Origin: an uncultured Prevotellaceae bacterium
Lineage (GTDB): Bacteria > Bacteroidota > Bacteroidia > Bacteroidales > Bacteroidaceae
NCBI GenBank assembly: GCA_902781315.1
Contig: CACZIT010000042.1
Location: 1-37,237 of the forward strand
Direction: 5' to 3'
Length of the DNA: 37,237 nt
Below are positions 13,584 through 22,433 of this stretch, in pieces. A program made the position numbers and the translations under genes. The notes beneath the pieces were generated by a model, which was given only the letters and a program-made list of their open reading frames with translations, was not told the DNA's origin and did not search any database. Numbering within the stretch: the stretch's first letter is position 1; each line of letters begins with the position of its first letter.

Positions 13584-15422
13584 ATGGAACAACTCAAACA
13601 CGAATGTGGCGTTGCCATGATACGCCTTCTGAAGCCGCTGGAATACTACGAACAGAAGTACGGCACATGGAAATATGGTCTGAACAAACTCTATCTGATG
13701 ATGGAGAAAGAGCACAACCGCGGTCAGGAAGGCGCCGGCATAGCCAGTGTGAAACTGGACACCGAGCCCGGTCATGAGTACATGTTCCGCGAGCGTGCTG
13801 AAGGCAAGGATGCCATCGATAAGATTTTCGCCACTGATGTGAACAAGTTCCGCGGTGAACTCTACATGGGGCATCTGCGCTACTCGACGACGGGAAAGAG
13901 CGGCATGTCGTACGTGCATCCCTTCCTGCGCCGCAACAACTGGAAGGCCAAGAACCTTTGTCTGTGTGGAAACTTCAACATGACCAACATCGACGAGATC
14001 TTCCAGAAACTCACCCGCCAGGGCCAGTGCCCGCGCATCTACAGCGACTCCTATATCATGCTCGAACACATGGGCCACCGCCTCGATCGCGAGGTGGAGC
14101 GTAACTTCATTGCAGCCCAGGCCATGGAGCTGAAGGACACCGACATCACCCGCTACATTGAGGACCACGTGAAGATGAGCAATGTGCTGAAGACCGCCAT
14201 GAGCGATTTCGATGGTGGCTATGTGGTGTGCGGCATGACGGGTTCCGGCGAGATGTTCTCCATGCGCGATCCCTGGGGCATCCGTCCTGCGTTCTACTAT
14301 ATAAACGACGAGGTGGTCGTGCTGGCCAGTGAACGCCCCGTGCTCCAGACCTGCTTCGACCTGGAGTGCGACGACATCAAGGAACTCGAACCCGGCACAG
14401 CCCTGCTCGTCAAGCGCAACGGACAATGCGCCATAGAACGCATCTTGGAACAGAAAGGCGACTCCAAATGCTCGTTCGAACGCATCTACTTCAGCCGCGG
14501 CAACGACCGCGACATCTATAAAGAGCGCAAGCAACTGGGTGAGCAACTGACGCAGCCCGTGCTGAACGCCATCTCCTATGACACTGAACACACCGTCTTC
14601 TCCTTTATCCCCAACACTGCCGAAGTGGCTTTCTACGGCATGCTTGACGGTTTCAAACACTATGTGAACGAGAAGAAGGTCGACAAGATACAGCAGGTGC
14701 TGGGGCAGAACCCCACCCGCGAGCAGCTGGCAGAAATCCTCACGGAATATGTGCGTACGGAGAAGGTGGCCTGGAAGGACATCAAACTGCGCACGTTCAT
14801 CACCGAAGACCAGTCGCGCAACGACCTGGCGTCGCACGTCTACGACATCACTTATGAGAGCCTCGAGGCAGGAGTGGACAATCTCGTAGTCATCGACGAC
14901 AGCATCGTGCGCGGCACCACGCTCAAGGAGAGTATCTTCCGCATTCTGGACCGTCTGCATCCGAAGAAGATCGTCATGGTCAGCAGTGCCCCGCAGATAC
15001 GCTATCCCGACTATTACGGCATCGACATGGCCCGCCTGGAAGAGTTCTGCGCCTTCCGTGCCGCCATTGCCTTGCTGAAGGAACGCAACATGCATGAGGT
15101 CATTGACAACACCTATCACCGTTGTCAGGAAGAGCTGCGCAAACCCAAGACGGAGATGCACAACTGTGTGCGCGATATCTACAAGCCATTCACCGTCAAC
15201 GAAATCAACGAGAAGATTGTGGAGATGCTCCGTCCCGACACCGTGACCACTCCCATCGAACTCGTGTTCCAGTCTATTGAAGGTCTCCATGAGGCTGTGC
15301 CCGACCATCGCGGCGACTGGTATTTCACCGGCCATTATCCCACGCCTGGCGGCACGAAGCTCTGTCTGCAGGCCTTCGTGAACTACATCGAAAACTATTA
15401 TCAATACGAAAATAAATTCTGA
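13584..15422 (+). CDS. Long amidophosphoribosyltransferase-like protein (PurF family)
   Basis: 612 residues, longer than classical PurF (about 470-500). The N-terminal class II glutamine amidotransferase domain begins MEQLKHECGVAM. Cys8 is the expected nucleophile, so seven residues must be removed to free it. GHLRYSTTGKSG and CGNFNMTNIDE are further amidotransferase motifs. The C-terminal phosphoribosyltransferase domain has the PRPP loop VVIDDSIVRGTTLKES near residues 434-449. It may make phosphoribosylamine in purine synthesis, but its place directly before carA and carB (8-base gap) suggests a link to glutamine use or pyrimidine synthesis. A family paralogue is known in Bacteroidetes; its exact reaction here is inferred. 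Confidence 0.8.
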   Translation: MEQLKHECGVAMIRLLKPLEYYEQKYGTWKYGLNKLYLMMEKEHNRGQEGAGIASVKLDTEPGHEYMFRERAEGKDAIDKIFATDVNKFRGELYMGHLRYSTTGKSGMSYVHPFLRRNNWKAKNLCLCGNFNMTNIDEIFQKLTRQGQCPRIYSDSYIMLEHMGHRLDREVERNFIAAQAMELKDTDITRYIEDHVKMSNVLKTAMSDFDGGYVVCGMTGSGEMFSMRDPWGIRPAFYYINDEVVVLASERPVLQTCFDLECDDIKELEPGTALLVKRNGQCAIERILEQKGDSKCSFERIYFSRGNDRDIYKERKQLGEQLTQPVLNAISYDTEHTVFSFIPNTAEVAFYGMLDGFKHYVNEKKVDKIQQVLGQNPTREQLAEILTEYVRTEKVAWKDIKLRTFITEDQSRNDLASHVYDITYESLEAGVDNLVVIDDSIVRGTTLKESIFRILDRLHPKKIVMVSSAPQIRYPDYYGIDMARLEEFCAFRAAIALLKERNMHEVIDNTYHRCQEELRKPKTEMHNCVRDIYKPFTVNEINEKIVEMLRPDTVTTPIELVFQSIEGLHEAVPDHRGDWYFTGHYPTPGGTKLCLQAFVNYIENYYQYENKF

Positions 15423-15430
15423 CCTCCCTT

Positions 15431-16552
15431 ATGATCATGAAAAAAGCTACACTCGTGCTCAGCGACGGCACACGCTTTGCAGGCCGTTCCTTCGGCTACG
15501 ATGCACCCGTGGCAGGCGAAGTGGTGTTCAATACCGCGATGATGGGCTATCCTGAGAGTCTGACCGACCCCTCCTATGCCGGCCAGATGATGGTGCTCAC
15601 CTATCCGCTCGTCGGCAACTACGGCGTGCCACCTTTCACATTCACCAACCTGAAGGCAGACAGCCCATCGCTTGATACCTATGCACCAGGTCTGCTGCCC
15701 CGCTATATGGAGAGCGACCACATCTACGCTTCGGCCATCATCGTGGCTGACTACAGCGAGAAGTTCTGCCACTGGAATGCCTGCGAGAGCCTGTCGGACT
15801 GGCTGAAGCGCGAGCACGTGCCGGGACTCACTGGCATCGATACCCGCCAGCTGACCAAGCTGCTGCGCGAACAGGGCGTGATGATGGGGAAAATCCTCTT
15901 CGAAGACGAGCCTGACAATATCCCCGAAGCCCAGTATGAGGGCGTGAACTTTGTCGATCAGGTGTCGTGCAAGGAGGTCATCCGCTACAACGAGGGCGCA
16001 GGCAAGAAGGTCGTGCTCGTCGACTGCGGCGTGAAAGCCAACATCATTCGCTGCCTCGTGAATAGGGGAGTGGAGGTCATTCGCGTGCCGTGGAACTATG
16101 ACTACACCCAGATGGAGTTCGACGGACTCTTCCTGGCCAACGGCCCCGGCGACCCCGATATGTGTGAGGATGCAGTCAGCATCCTGCGTCGGCAGATGTC
16201 GCTCAGCCGCAAACCCATCTGCGGTATCTGCATGGGCAACCAGCTGCTGGCCAAGGCTGCCGGAGCCCGCATCTACAAACTGAAATACGGACATCGTTCC
16301 CACAATCAGCCTGTGCGCGAGGTGGGCACGATGCATTGCTACGTTACATCGCAGAACCACGGTTATGCCGTTGATGCCACCTGTCTTGGCAACGACTGGC
16401 GCGAGCTCTTTGTCAACCTCAACGACGGTTCCAACGAGGGCATCGCCCACAGCGTGAACCCCTGGTTCTCCTCTCAGTTCCATCCCGAGGCCTGTTCCGG
16501 TCCCGTCGATACCGAGTTTATGTTCGATCGCTTTGTAGAGAAATTAATCTAA
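15431..16552 (+). CDS. carA: Carbamoyl-phosphate synthase small subunit
   Basis: 373 residues. It is the glutaminase subunit that feeds ammonia to CarB for carbamoyl phosphate, used in pyrimidine and arginine synthesis. The N-terminal domain is typical (ATLVLSDGTRFAGRSFG, PLVGNYGVP, GLTGIDTRQLTKLLREQG). The class I amidotransferase domain has ANGPGDPD, the nucleophile in CGICMGNQLLAKAAG (Cys near 267), and the His-Glu pair in QFHPEACSGP near 351. A second ATG two codons in (15437, MKKATL) is equally possible as the start. It lies 8 bases after the PurF-like gene and 9 bases before carB. Confidence 0.97.
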   Translation: MIMKKATLVLSDGTRFAGRSFGYDAPVAGEVVFNTAMMGYPESLTDPSYAGQMMVLTYPLVGNYGVPPFTFTNLKADSPSLDTYAPGLLPRYMESDHIYASAIIVADYSEKFCHWNACESLSDWLKREHVPGLTGIDTRQLTKLLREQGVMMGKILFEDEPDNIPEAQYEGVNFVDQVSCKEVIRYNEGAGKKVVLVDCGVKANIIRCLVNRGVEVIRVPWNYDYTQMEFDGLFLANGPGDPDMCEDAVSILRRQMSLSRKPICGICMGNQLLAKAAGARIYKLKYGHRSHNQPVREVGTMHCYVTSQNHGYAVDATCLGNDWRELFVNLNDGSNEGIAHSVNPWFSSQFHPEACSGPVDTEFMFDRFVEKLI

Positions 16553-16561
16553 GACACAACG

Positions 16562-19500
16562 ATGAAAGAAGAAGGAATCAAGAAAGTACTGCTCCTTGGC
16601 AGTGGAGCATTGAAGATAGGTGAAGCCGGTGAGTTCGACTATTCCGGCTCGCAGGCATTGAAGGCCCTGCGCGAGGAAGGCGTACAGACGGTGCTCATCA
16701 ACCCGAACATCGCAACCGTGCAGACCTCGGAGGGCGTGGCCGACCAGATTTATTTCCTCCCCGTGCAGCCGTATTTCGTTGAGAGAGTCATCGAGAAAGA
16801 ACGTCCCGATGGCATCTTGCTGGCCTTTGGCGGACAGACGGCGCTGAACTGCGGTGTGGAACTCTACAAGAGCGGCGTCCTTGAACGTTACGGCGTGCGC
16901 GTGCTCGGTACACCCGTGCAGGCCATCATCGACACCGAAGACCGTGAACTCTTTGTGCGCCGTCTCGATGAAATTGGCGTAAAGACCATTAAGAGCGAAG
17001 CCTGTGAGAACATTGAGCAAGCCCGCCGTGCAGCAGCAGAGCTGGGCTATCCCGTCATCTTGCGTGCTGCCTATGCCTTGGGCGGCCTGGGCTCTGGATT
17101 CTGCGACGACGAGCAGCAGCTTAACCGCCTGGCTGAGAAGGCCTTCGCTTTCTCGCCTCAAGTGCTGGTGGAGAAGTCGCTGAAGGGCTGGAAGGAGATT
17201 GAGTATGAGGTAGTGCGCGACCGCTACGACAATTGCATCACCGTCTGCAATATGGAGAACTTCGACCCGCTGGGCATTCATACGGGCGAAAGCATCGTCA
17301 TTGCTCCCTCGCAGACGCTAACTAACTCTGAGTACCACAAGCTGCGCGCGCTGGCTATCAAGATTATCCGCCACATAGGCATTGTCGGCGAATGCAACGT
17401 GCAATATGCTTTCGACCCGCAGAGTGAGGACTATCGTGTCATTGAGGTCAACGCTCGTCTTTCGCGTTCTTCTGCCCTGGCCAGCAAGGCTACGGGCTAT
17501 CCACTGGCCTTCGTAGCCGCCAAACTCGGCATGGGCTATGGACTCTTCGAACTGAAAAATTCCGTCACCAAGACCACATCGGCATTCTTCGAACCCGCCC
17601 TCGACTACGTCGTCTGCAAGATACCCCGCTGGGACCTCTCCAAATTCCGCGGCGTCGACAAGGAACTGGGCTCCTCGATGAAGTCGGTCGGCGAGGTGAT
17701 GGCCATCGGCCGCACCTTTGAGGAGTCGCTGCAGAAAGGCCTGCGCATGATAGGGCAGGGCATGCATGGCTTCGTGGAGAACAAGGAACTTGAGATTCCC
17801 GACATCGACGCCGCCCTACGCGAGCCCACCGATAAGCGCATCTTCGTTATCTCGAAGGCTATGCACCTGAAGGACGCCGCCGGTGAGCCCCTTTACAGCA
17901 TCGACCGCATCCACGAACTCACGAAAATTGACCGCTGGTTCCTCTATAAGTTGCAACACATCATCGATATCGACGAGGAGTTGAAGTTGCAGACCCCCGA
18001 GACCATCAGTCCCGAACTGCTGCTTCAGGCTAAGATATATGGTTTCACCGATTTCCAGGTGGCCCGCGCCATAGGACTCGAGGACCGTCTGGGCAACATG
18101 GCCAAGGCTGGTCTGAACGTGCGCCAGATACGCAAACAGATGGGCATTCTGCCTGTCGTCAAGCAAATAGACACGCTGGCTGCCGAATACCCCGCACAGA
18201 CCAACTACCTCTACGTCACCTATCAGGGTGGTCAGGCCGGTGCAGCCCACGACATCGATTTCGGCGGCGACATACCCTCCGTCATCGTCTTGGGCTCGGG
18301 TGCCTATCGCATTGGCTCGTCGGTGGAGTTCGACTGGTGTGGCGTGCAGGCGCTGAACACTATTCGCCAGAACGGCTATCGCTCCATCATGATCAACTAC
18401 AACCCCGAGACCGTTTCGACGGACTATGATATGTGCGATCGGCTCTACTTCGATGAACTCACTTTCGAGCGCGTCATGGACATCATTGACCTTGAGCAGC
18501 CCCACGGCGTCATCGTCTCTACTGGTGGACAGATTCCTAACAATCTCGCCATGCGACTCGACGAGCAGCATGTGCCCATTCTCGGCACCAAGGCTCAGGA
18601 CATCGACGGTGCCGAAGATCGTGCCAAGTTCTCAGCTATGCTCGGCCGATTGGGCGTCAACCAGCCCGAATGGAGTGCTCTGACCTCGATGGACGACATT
18701 CGCCGCTTCATCGACCGCGTTGGCTTCCCCGTGCTTGTGCGTCCCAGCTATGTGCTCTCGGGTGCTGCCATGAACGTCTGTTCCAACATGGAGGAGCTCG
18801 AGCGCTTCCTTCAGTTGGCTGCCAACGTTTCTGAGGACCATCCCGTCGTCGTCAGCCGATTCATTGAGAACGCTAAGGAAATCGAGATGGATGCCGTGGC
18901 CCGCGACGGCGAAATTCTGGCTTATGCCATCTCCGAGCATATCGAGTTCGCAGGTGTTCACTCGGGAGACGCCACTATTCAGTTCCCGCCTCAGAAACTG
19001 TATGTCGAGACCATGCGTCGCATCAAGCGCATTTCGCGTCAGATTGCATCAGCTCTGCACATCAACGGCCCGTTCAACATTCAGTACATGGCCCGCGACA
19101 ACGACATCCTTGTCATTGAGTGCAACCTGCGTGCCTCTCGTTCTTTCCCCTTCGTATCGAAAGTGCTGAAACTCAACCTGATAGACCTGGCCACAAAGGT
19201 CATGCTCGGCCTGCCCGTAGAGAAACCCTCGAAGAACCTCTTCGACCTCGACTACGTGGGCATCAAGGCTTCCCAGTTCTCCTTCAACCGTCTTCAGAAG
19301 GCCGACCCCGTGCTGGGTGTCGACATGGCGTCTACGGGTGAGGTAGGATGTCTGGGTGACGACACCAGTCAGGCTCTGCTTAAATCAATGCTTTCGGTGG
19401 GTCATCGCATTCCCCGGCATTCAGTGTTGCTCTCAACGGGTGGGGCAAAGCAGAAAGCCGAGATGCTCGACGCTGCCAAGCAACTGGTCAGAAACGGCTA

Positions 19501-19819
19501 TGCGCTCTATGCCACTGGCGGCACTGCTCGTTATCTCATGGAGAACGGCATACAGTGCACGCTCGTCCACTGGCCCAGCGAACCTGATCAGCAGCCGCAG
19601 GCGCTCGACCTGCTCCATGAGCATAAGATTGATATGGTGGTTAATATTCCGAAGAACCTTACGCAGCACGAACTCACCAATGGCTACAAGATTCGCCGTG
19701 CGGCCATCGATCTCAATATTCCGCTCATCACCAACTCGCGGCTCGCGTCGGCCTTCATCAATGCCTTCTGCACCGTTCCCCTTGCTGACATTGATATCAA
19801 GCCTTGGGCAGAGTATTGA
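16562..19819 (+). CDS. carB: Carbamoyl-phosphate synthase large subunit
   Basis: 1085 residues, full length. Two homologous ATP-grasp halves are visible: the first starts KKVLLLGSGALKIGEAGEFDYSGSQ and the second starts VIVLGSGAYRIGSSVEFDWCGVQA. Each half phosphorylates an intermediate (bicarbonate, then carbamate). Between them lies the oligomerisation region. The C-terminal methylglyoxal-synthase-like domain, which normally binds allosteric effectors, runs from about SVLLSTGGAKQKAEML through LYATGGTARYL and VVNIPKN to ITNSRLASAF. It is the last gene of the operon, followed by a strong terminator 24 bases after the stop. Confidence 0.98.
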   Translation: MKEEGIKKVLLLGSGALKIGEAGEFDYSGSQALKALREEGVQTVLINPNIATVQTSEGVADQIYFLPVQPYFVERVIEKERPDGILLAFGGQTALNCGVELYKSGVLERYGVRVLGTPVQAIIDTEDRELFVRRLDEIGVKTIKSEACENIEQARRAAAELGYPVILRAAYALGGLGSGFCDDEQQLNRLAEKAFAFSPQVLVEKSLKGWKEIEYEVVRDRYDNCITVCNMENFDPLGIHTGESIVIAPSQTLTNSEYHKLRALAIKIIRHIGIVGECNVQYAFDPQSEDYRVIEVNARLSRSSALASKATGYPLAFVAAKLGMGYGLFELKNSVTKTTSAFFEPALDYVVCKIPRWDLSKFRGVDKELGSSMKSVGEVMAIGRTFEESLQKGLRMIGQGMHGFVENKELEIPDIDAALREPTDKRIFVISKAMHLKDAAGEPLYSIDRIHELTKIDRWFLYKLQHIIDIDEELKLQTPETISPELLLQAKIYGFTDFQVARAIGLEDRLGNMAKAGLNVRQIRKQMGILPVVKQIDTLAAEYPAQTNYLYVTYQGGQAGAAHDIDFGGDIPSVIVLGSGAYRIGSSVEFDWCGVQALNTIRQNGYRSIMINYNPETVSTDYDMCDRLYFDELTFERVMDIIDLEQPHGVIVSTGGQIPNNLAMRLDEQHVPILGTKAQDIDGAEDRAKFSAMLGRLGVNQPEWSALTSMDDIRRFIDRVGFPVLVRPSYVLSGAAMNVCSNMEELERFLQLAANVSEDHPVVVSRFIENAKEIEMDAVARDGEILAYAISEHIEFAGVHSGDATIQFPPQKLYVETMRRIKRISRQIASALHINGPFNIQYMARDNDILVIECNLRASRSFPFVSKVLKLNLIDLATKVMLGLPVEKPSKNLFDLDYVGIKASQFSFNRLQKADPVLGVDMASTGEVGCLGDDTSQALLKSMLSVGHRIPRHSVLLSTGGAKQKAEMLDAAKQLVRNGYALYATGGTARYLMENGIQCTLVHWPSEPDQQPQALDLLHEHKIDMVVNIPKNLTQHELTNGYKIRRAAIDLNIPLITNSRLASAFINAFCTVPLADIDIKPWAEY

Positions 19820-19843
19820 CATCTCTCACTCCCCTTTATAGCC

Positions 19844-19876
19844 GAAAGCCCTTCCGCACATAGCGGAAGGGCTTTC
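19844..19876 (+). terminator. Terminator after carB
   Basis: A perfect 14-bp stem (GAAAGCCCTTCCGC and its complement) with a 5-base loop. A short T-run is provided by the end of the stem. Confidence 0.85.
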
Positions 19877-19991
19877 TGATATATACGTCTCTTAGTTCTG
19901 TATACTATAACTCTCGGAGCCACATACTCTATCTCTTAGTGCCACATGTATTGCCTCGCCGTGATATTTATCATTATATTTGCAGATAACA

Positions 19992-20021
19992 AAAAAGGAC
20001 ACCAATGTTGGTGTCCTTTTT
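19992..20021 (-). terminator. Terminator of the tRNA-Arg pair
   Basis: AAAAAGGACACCAA and its exact complement (14 bp) around TG. On the minus strand it directly follows the tRNA 3' end and finishes in T5. It is symmetrical and could work in both directions. Confidence 0.85.
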
Positions 20022-20022
20022 G

Positions 20023-20096
20023 TGATTCCGGCGGGATTCAAACCCACAACCTTCTGATCCGTAGTCAGATGCTCTATTCAGTTGAGCTACGGAACC
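20023..20096 (-). tRNA. tRNA-Arg (anticodon ACG), second copy in transcription order
   Basis: 74 bases. The acceptor stem is GGTTCCG with CGGAATC, the discriminator is A, and no CCA is encoded. The D-arm is AGCTCAACTGAATAGAGC. The anticodon stem is TCTGA/TCAGA with loop CTACGGA, giving anticodon ACG. The T-arm is GTGGGTTTGAATCCCGC. A34 should be deaminated to inosine to read CGU, CGC and CGA. It is identical to the copy at 20131-20204, 34 bases away. Confidence 0.95.
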
Positions 20097-20130
20097 AATC
20101 CGTATTTTTTAGTTACTTACCTGCTGAAAG

Positions 20131-20204
20131 TGATTCCGGCGGGATTCAAACCCACAACCTTCTGATCCGTAGTCAGATGCTCTATTCAGTTGAGCTACGG
20201 AACC
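20131..20204 (-). tRNA. tRNA-Arg (anticodon ACG), first copy in transcription order
   Basis: Identical 74-base tRNA to the copy at 20023-20096. It is transcribed first from the consensus promoter at 20302-20333, with about 95 bases of leader, and is separated from its twin by 34 bases. The duplication looks recent because no base differs. Confidence 0.95.
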
Positions 20205-20301
20205 GCTTAAGCAGCGAGAGCAAAGCAAAAGCTCGCTTTTAGCTATGCTGAGACGCGATTGAGGAAGACCAACGGTCAACCTTTTTCCGTGTAAGCGAGT
20301 G

Positions 20302-20333
20302 CAAAGGTAGTATCTTTTTTGCGAACTGCCAAA
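20302..20333 (-). promoter_or_regulatory. Promoter of the tRNA-Arg pair
   Basis: On the minus strand TTTG (20333-20330), 20 bases, then TACCTTTG (20309-20302): a full Bacteroidetes consensus facing the two tRNA genes. Confidence 0.8.
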
Positions 20334-20393
20334 TGTTTTTGCGTTTTTTTTCAGTTCTGCCCCGTTTTTTGGCTTTTCTTTCACTTGCAGGGC

Positions 20394-21539
20394 CTAGAAT
20401 CTCATCGCAGAAAGCCTTTTCGCCTTGCTTTCCGATGCTGACGAGAGTTGTCCCTTCAGGTATTCCTCAATGATCAGGGCTGCCATAGGGGCGGCTACGT
20501 CGGCTCCGAATCCGCCATGTTCAATATAGACGCTGACGGCAATCTTCGGTTGGTCCATCGGTGCGAAGCCAATGAATGCCGAATGGTCGCGCCCGCTGTT
20601 CTCGGCAGTTCCCGTCTTGCCGCAGATGGGGTAGGCGGGTGTGTTGATGGCAGTGGCCGTTCCGTTGGTGACGGCTCGCCTCATGCCGCTGACGACGGCA
20701 GTGAAGGCATCAGGGTCGATGGAAGACTGGCGGCGCGTCAGAAAGCGCTGTGGGAGTGGCCGTTCGGCTGTGGCCTGGTGGATGTGCGGTGTGTAGAAAT
20801 AGCCGCGGTTGGCGATGACGGCAGCCAGGTTGCAAAGTTGCAGTGGCGTTGCTGTGATGTCGCCCTGACCCATTCCTGCCCAAAGAATGGTCTTGCCGTC
20901 CCATCCATCCTTATAGCGCCGGTTCAGGTAGCTCACGTTGGCCAGCAAGCCGCCTTTCTCGCCTTCCAGGTCGCTGCCCAGCGGACCGCCCAGGCCCATG
21001 CTGCGCATGTGGCGGTTCCACACGCTGATGGCTTCCTCCTTGTTTTCATACATAAACGTGTCGTTGATCATTCCCATGAAGGCCGTGATGAACCACGTGT
21101 TGCACGAGATAGCCAAGGCCTCGCGCAGCGCCAGTGGCGATGAGTGCTTGTGGCAACCTACATGAATGTTGCCTTCCGTGAAGCCATCCACGCAGTCGAT
21201 AGTGGTTTCGGGCACGACCACTCCTTCGGTGAGCAGCGTCAGTGCTTGTGCCGTTTTAAACGTAGAACCGGGAGGGTAGGCGCGTCCAATGGCCATGTTC
21301 ACGTCGAATCCTGCAGGCGAATGGCCAGCCAGGCAAATGATTTCGCCTGTTTCGGGGCGTATGGCCACGATGCTTCCGCTCTTGCCCTGCAGAAGTCGCT
21401 GGGCCAGTTGCTGCAGCAGCGGGCGCACGGTGAGCGGCCCGTCGGTGGGCAGCCCTTGTGCATGCATCGGCATGCAGCAGGTTGCCGACAGGAGCAGAAG
21501 AATGCACAGGCAGTTTATCCTATGTGTAAGGTTTTTCAT
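20394..21539 (-). CDS. Compact penicillin-binding transpeptidase
   Basis: 381 residues. A hydrophobic N-terminal segment (about 10-28) acts as signal or anchor. The three penicillin-binding motifs are present: STFK (Ser92, Lys95), SCN (145-147) and KTGT (308-311). The sequence around them (GRAYPPGSTFKTAQALTLL, ICGKTGTAENSGRDHSAFIGF) is that of the FtsI/PBP2 class of peptidoglycan D,D-transpeptidases. It is much shorter than normal PBP2 or PBP3 (about 600 residues or more) and lacks the N-terminal dimerisation domain, so it is a transpeptidase domain nearly alone. It is the last gene of a four-gene operon, 22 bases after the RNA methyltransferase gene. Confidence 0.88.
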   Translation of the reverse strand: MKNLTHRINCLCILLLLSATCCMPMHAQGLPTDGPLTVRPLLQQLAQRLLQGKSGSIVAIRPETGEIICLAGHSPAGFDVNMAIGRAYPPGSTFKTAQALTLLTEGVVVPETTIDCVDGFTEGNIHVGCHKHSSPLALREALAISCNTWFITAFMGMINDTFMYENKEEAISVWNRHMRSMGLGGPLGSDLEGEKGGLLANVSYLNRRYKDGWDGKTILWAGMGQGDITATPLQLCNLAAVIANRGYFYTPHIHQATAERPLPQRFLTRRQSSIDPDAFTAVVSGMRRAVTNGTATAINTPAYPICGKTGTAENSGRDHSAFIGFAPMDQPKIAVSVYIEHGGFGADVAAPMAALIIEEYLKGQLSSASESKAKRLSAMRF

Positions 21540-21561
21540 AAAACTATCCGGTAATTAATTT

Positions 21562-22422
21562 TTATTCAACACGCAGTTCCCAAAATGCAACGGCCGATGC
21601 AGCAGCCACGTTCAGCGAGTCAACACCGTGGGCCATCGGGATGCGCACTACGTAGTCGGCCCCGGCAATGGTATGCTGTGGCAGTCCGTCGCCCTCGGTG
21701 CCCAAGATGATGGCCAGTCGCTCCTCTTGCTTCAAAACGGGATTGTCGAGTGAGATGGAATCTTCGCTTAGTGCCATTGCTGCCGTGCGGAAACGCAGCG
21801 TTTGCAGTTGGCCGAGGTTGTCAATCCATGTCCAGGGCACGAGAAACACCGACCCCATCGATACGCGCACTGCCCGTCGGTTGAGCGGGTCGCAGGAGTC
21901 GCGTGTCAGCAGCACGGCGTCGATGCCCAGTGCTGCCGCCGAGCGAAAGATGGCGCCGATGTTGGTAGTGTCTACGACGCCGTGAATGACGGCCACTCTC
22001 CTTGCTTTGCTGCACACTTCCTCCACCCGTCTCTCTTCAGGTCGCCGCATGGCGCAGAGAACACCGCGCGTCAGCGTGTAGCCAGTCAGTTGGGCCAGCA
22101 GTTCGCGCGAGCCGGTATAGACGGGGAATGCCTCCCCGCCATCGCCGTCGGCCGTCTGCTGCCATGCGCCGTCGGCCGTCTGCTGCCATGCGCCGTCTGC
22201 CATTGTTATGACGTCGCGCGCATCGCCTTCAATGTGCTTCTTTTCGCACAGCATGGCAATGGGCTGATAGCCAGCCTGCAGCGCCACGGCGATGACCTTC
22301 GGGCTCTCGGCGATGAAGATGCCCTTCAGCGGCTCCAGCCTGTTGCGCAGCTGGGCCTCGGTCAGCGTAGTGAACATCTGCACCCGCGGATCTTGCAGCG
22401 ATTCTATTCTGATGATTTCCAT
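21562..22422 (-). CDS. SpoU/TrmH-family RNA 2'-O-methyltransferase
   Basis: 286 residues. It methylates ribose 2'-OH in rRNA or tRNA with S-adenosylmethionine. The N-terminal substrate-binding domain (LQDPRVQMFTTLTEAQLRNR, FIAESPKVI) is followed by the SPOUT-knot domain. That domain has the three family motifs: DTTNIGAIFRSAAALG, LAIILGTEGDGL and IPMAHGVDSLNVAAASAVAFW. The linker between domains holds a perfect tandem duplication of eight residues (ADGAWQQT twice). The exact RNA target is not readable from sequence. It lies 11 bases after the dipeptidase gene and 22 before the transpeptidase gene. Confidence 0.9.
   Translation of the reverse strand: MEIIRIESLQDPRVQMFTTLTEAQLRNRLEPLKGIFIAESPKVIAVALQAGYQPIAMLCEKKHIEGDARDVITMADGAWQQTADGAWQQTADGDGGEAFPVYTGSRELLAQLTGYTLTRGVLCAMRRPEERRVEEVCSKARRVAVIHGVVDTTNIGAIFRSAAALGIDAVLLTRDSCDPLNRRAVRVSMGSVFLVPWTWIDNLGQLQTLRFRTAAMALSEDSISLDNPVLKQEERLAIILGTEGDGLPQHTIAGADYVVRIPMAHGVDSLNVAAASAVAFWELRVE
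22144..22191. repeat. 24-bp in-frame tandem duplication in the RNA methyltransferase gene
   Basis: Two exact 24-base units (22144-22167 and 22168-22191), with part of a third following. They encode the repeated ADGAWQQT linker and keep the frame, so copy number can change without breaking the protein. Confidence 0.85.
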
Positions 22423-22433
22423 TTCTTGTTACG

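Noticed and set aside
13554-15404. 616-codon minus-strand frame opposite the PurF-like gene
   Set aside because: Same shadow effect; the plus strand has catalytic motifs and operon spacing.
19975-19982. TATATTTG promoter-like box on the plus strand
   Set aside because: A terminator hairpin begins 10 bases later and only antisense tRNA lies beyond; probably chance in AT-rich DNA.
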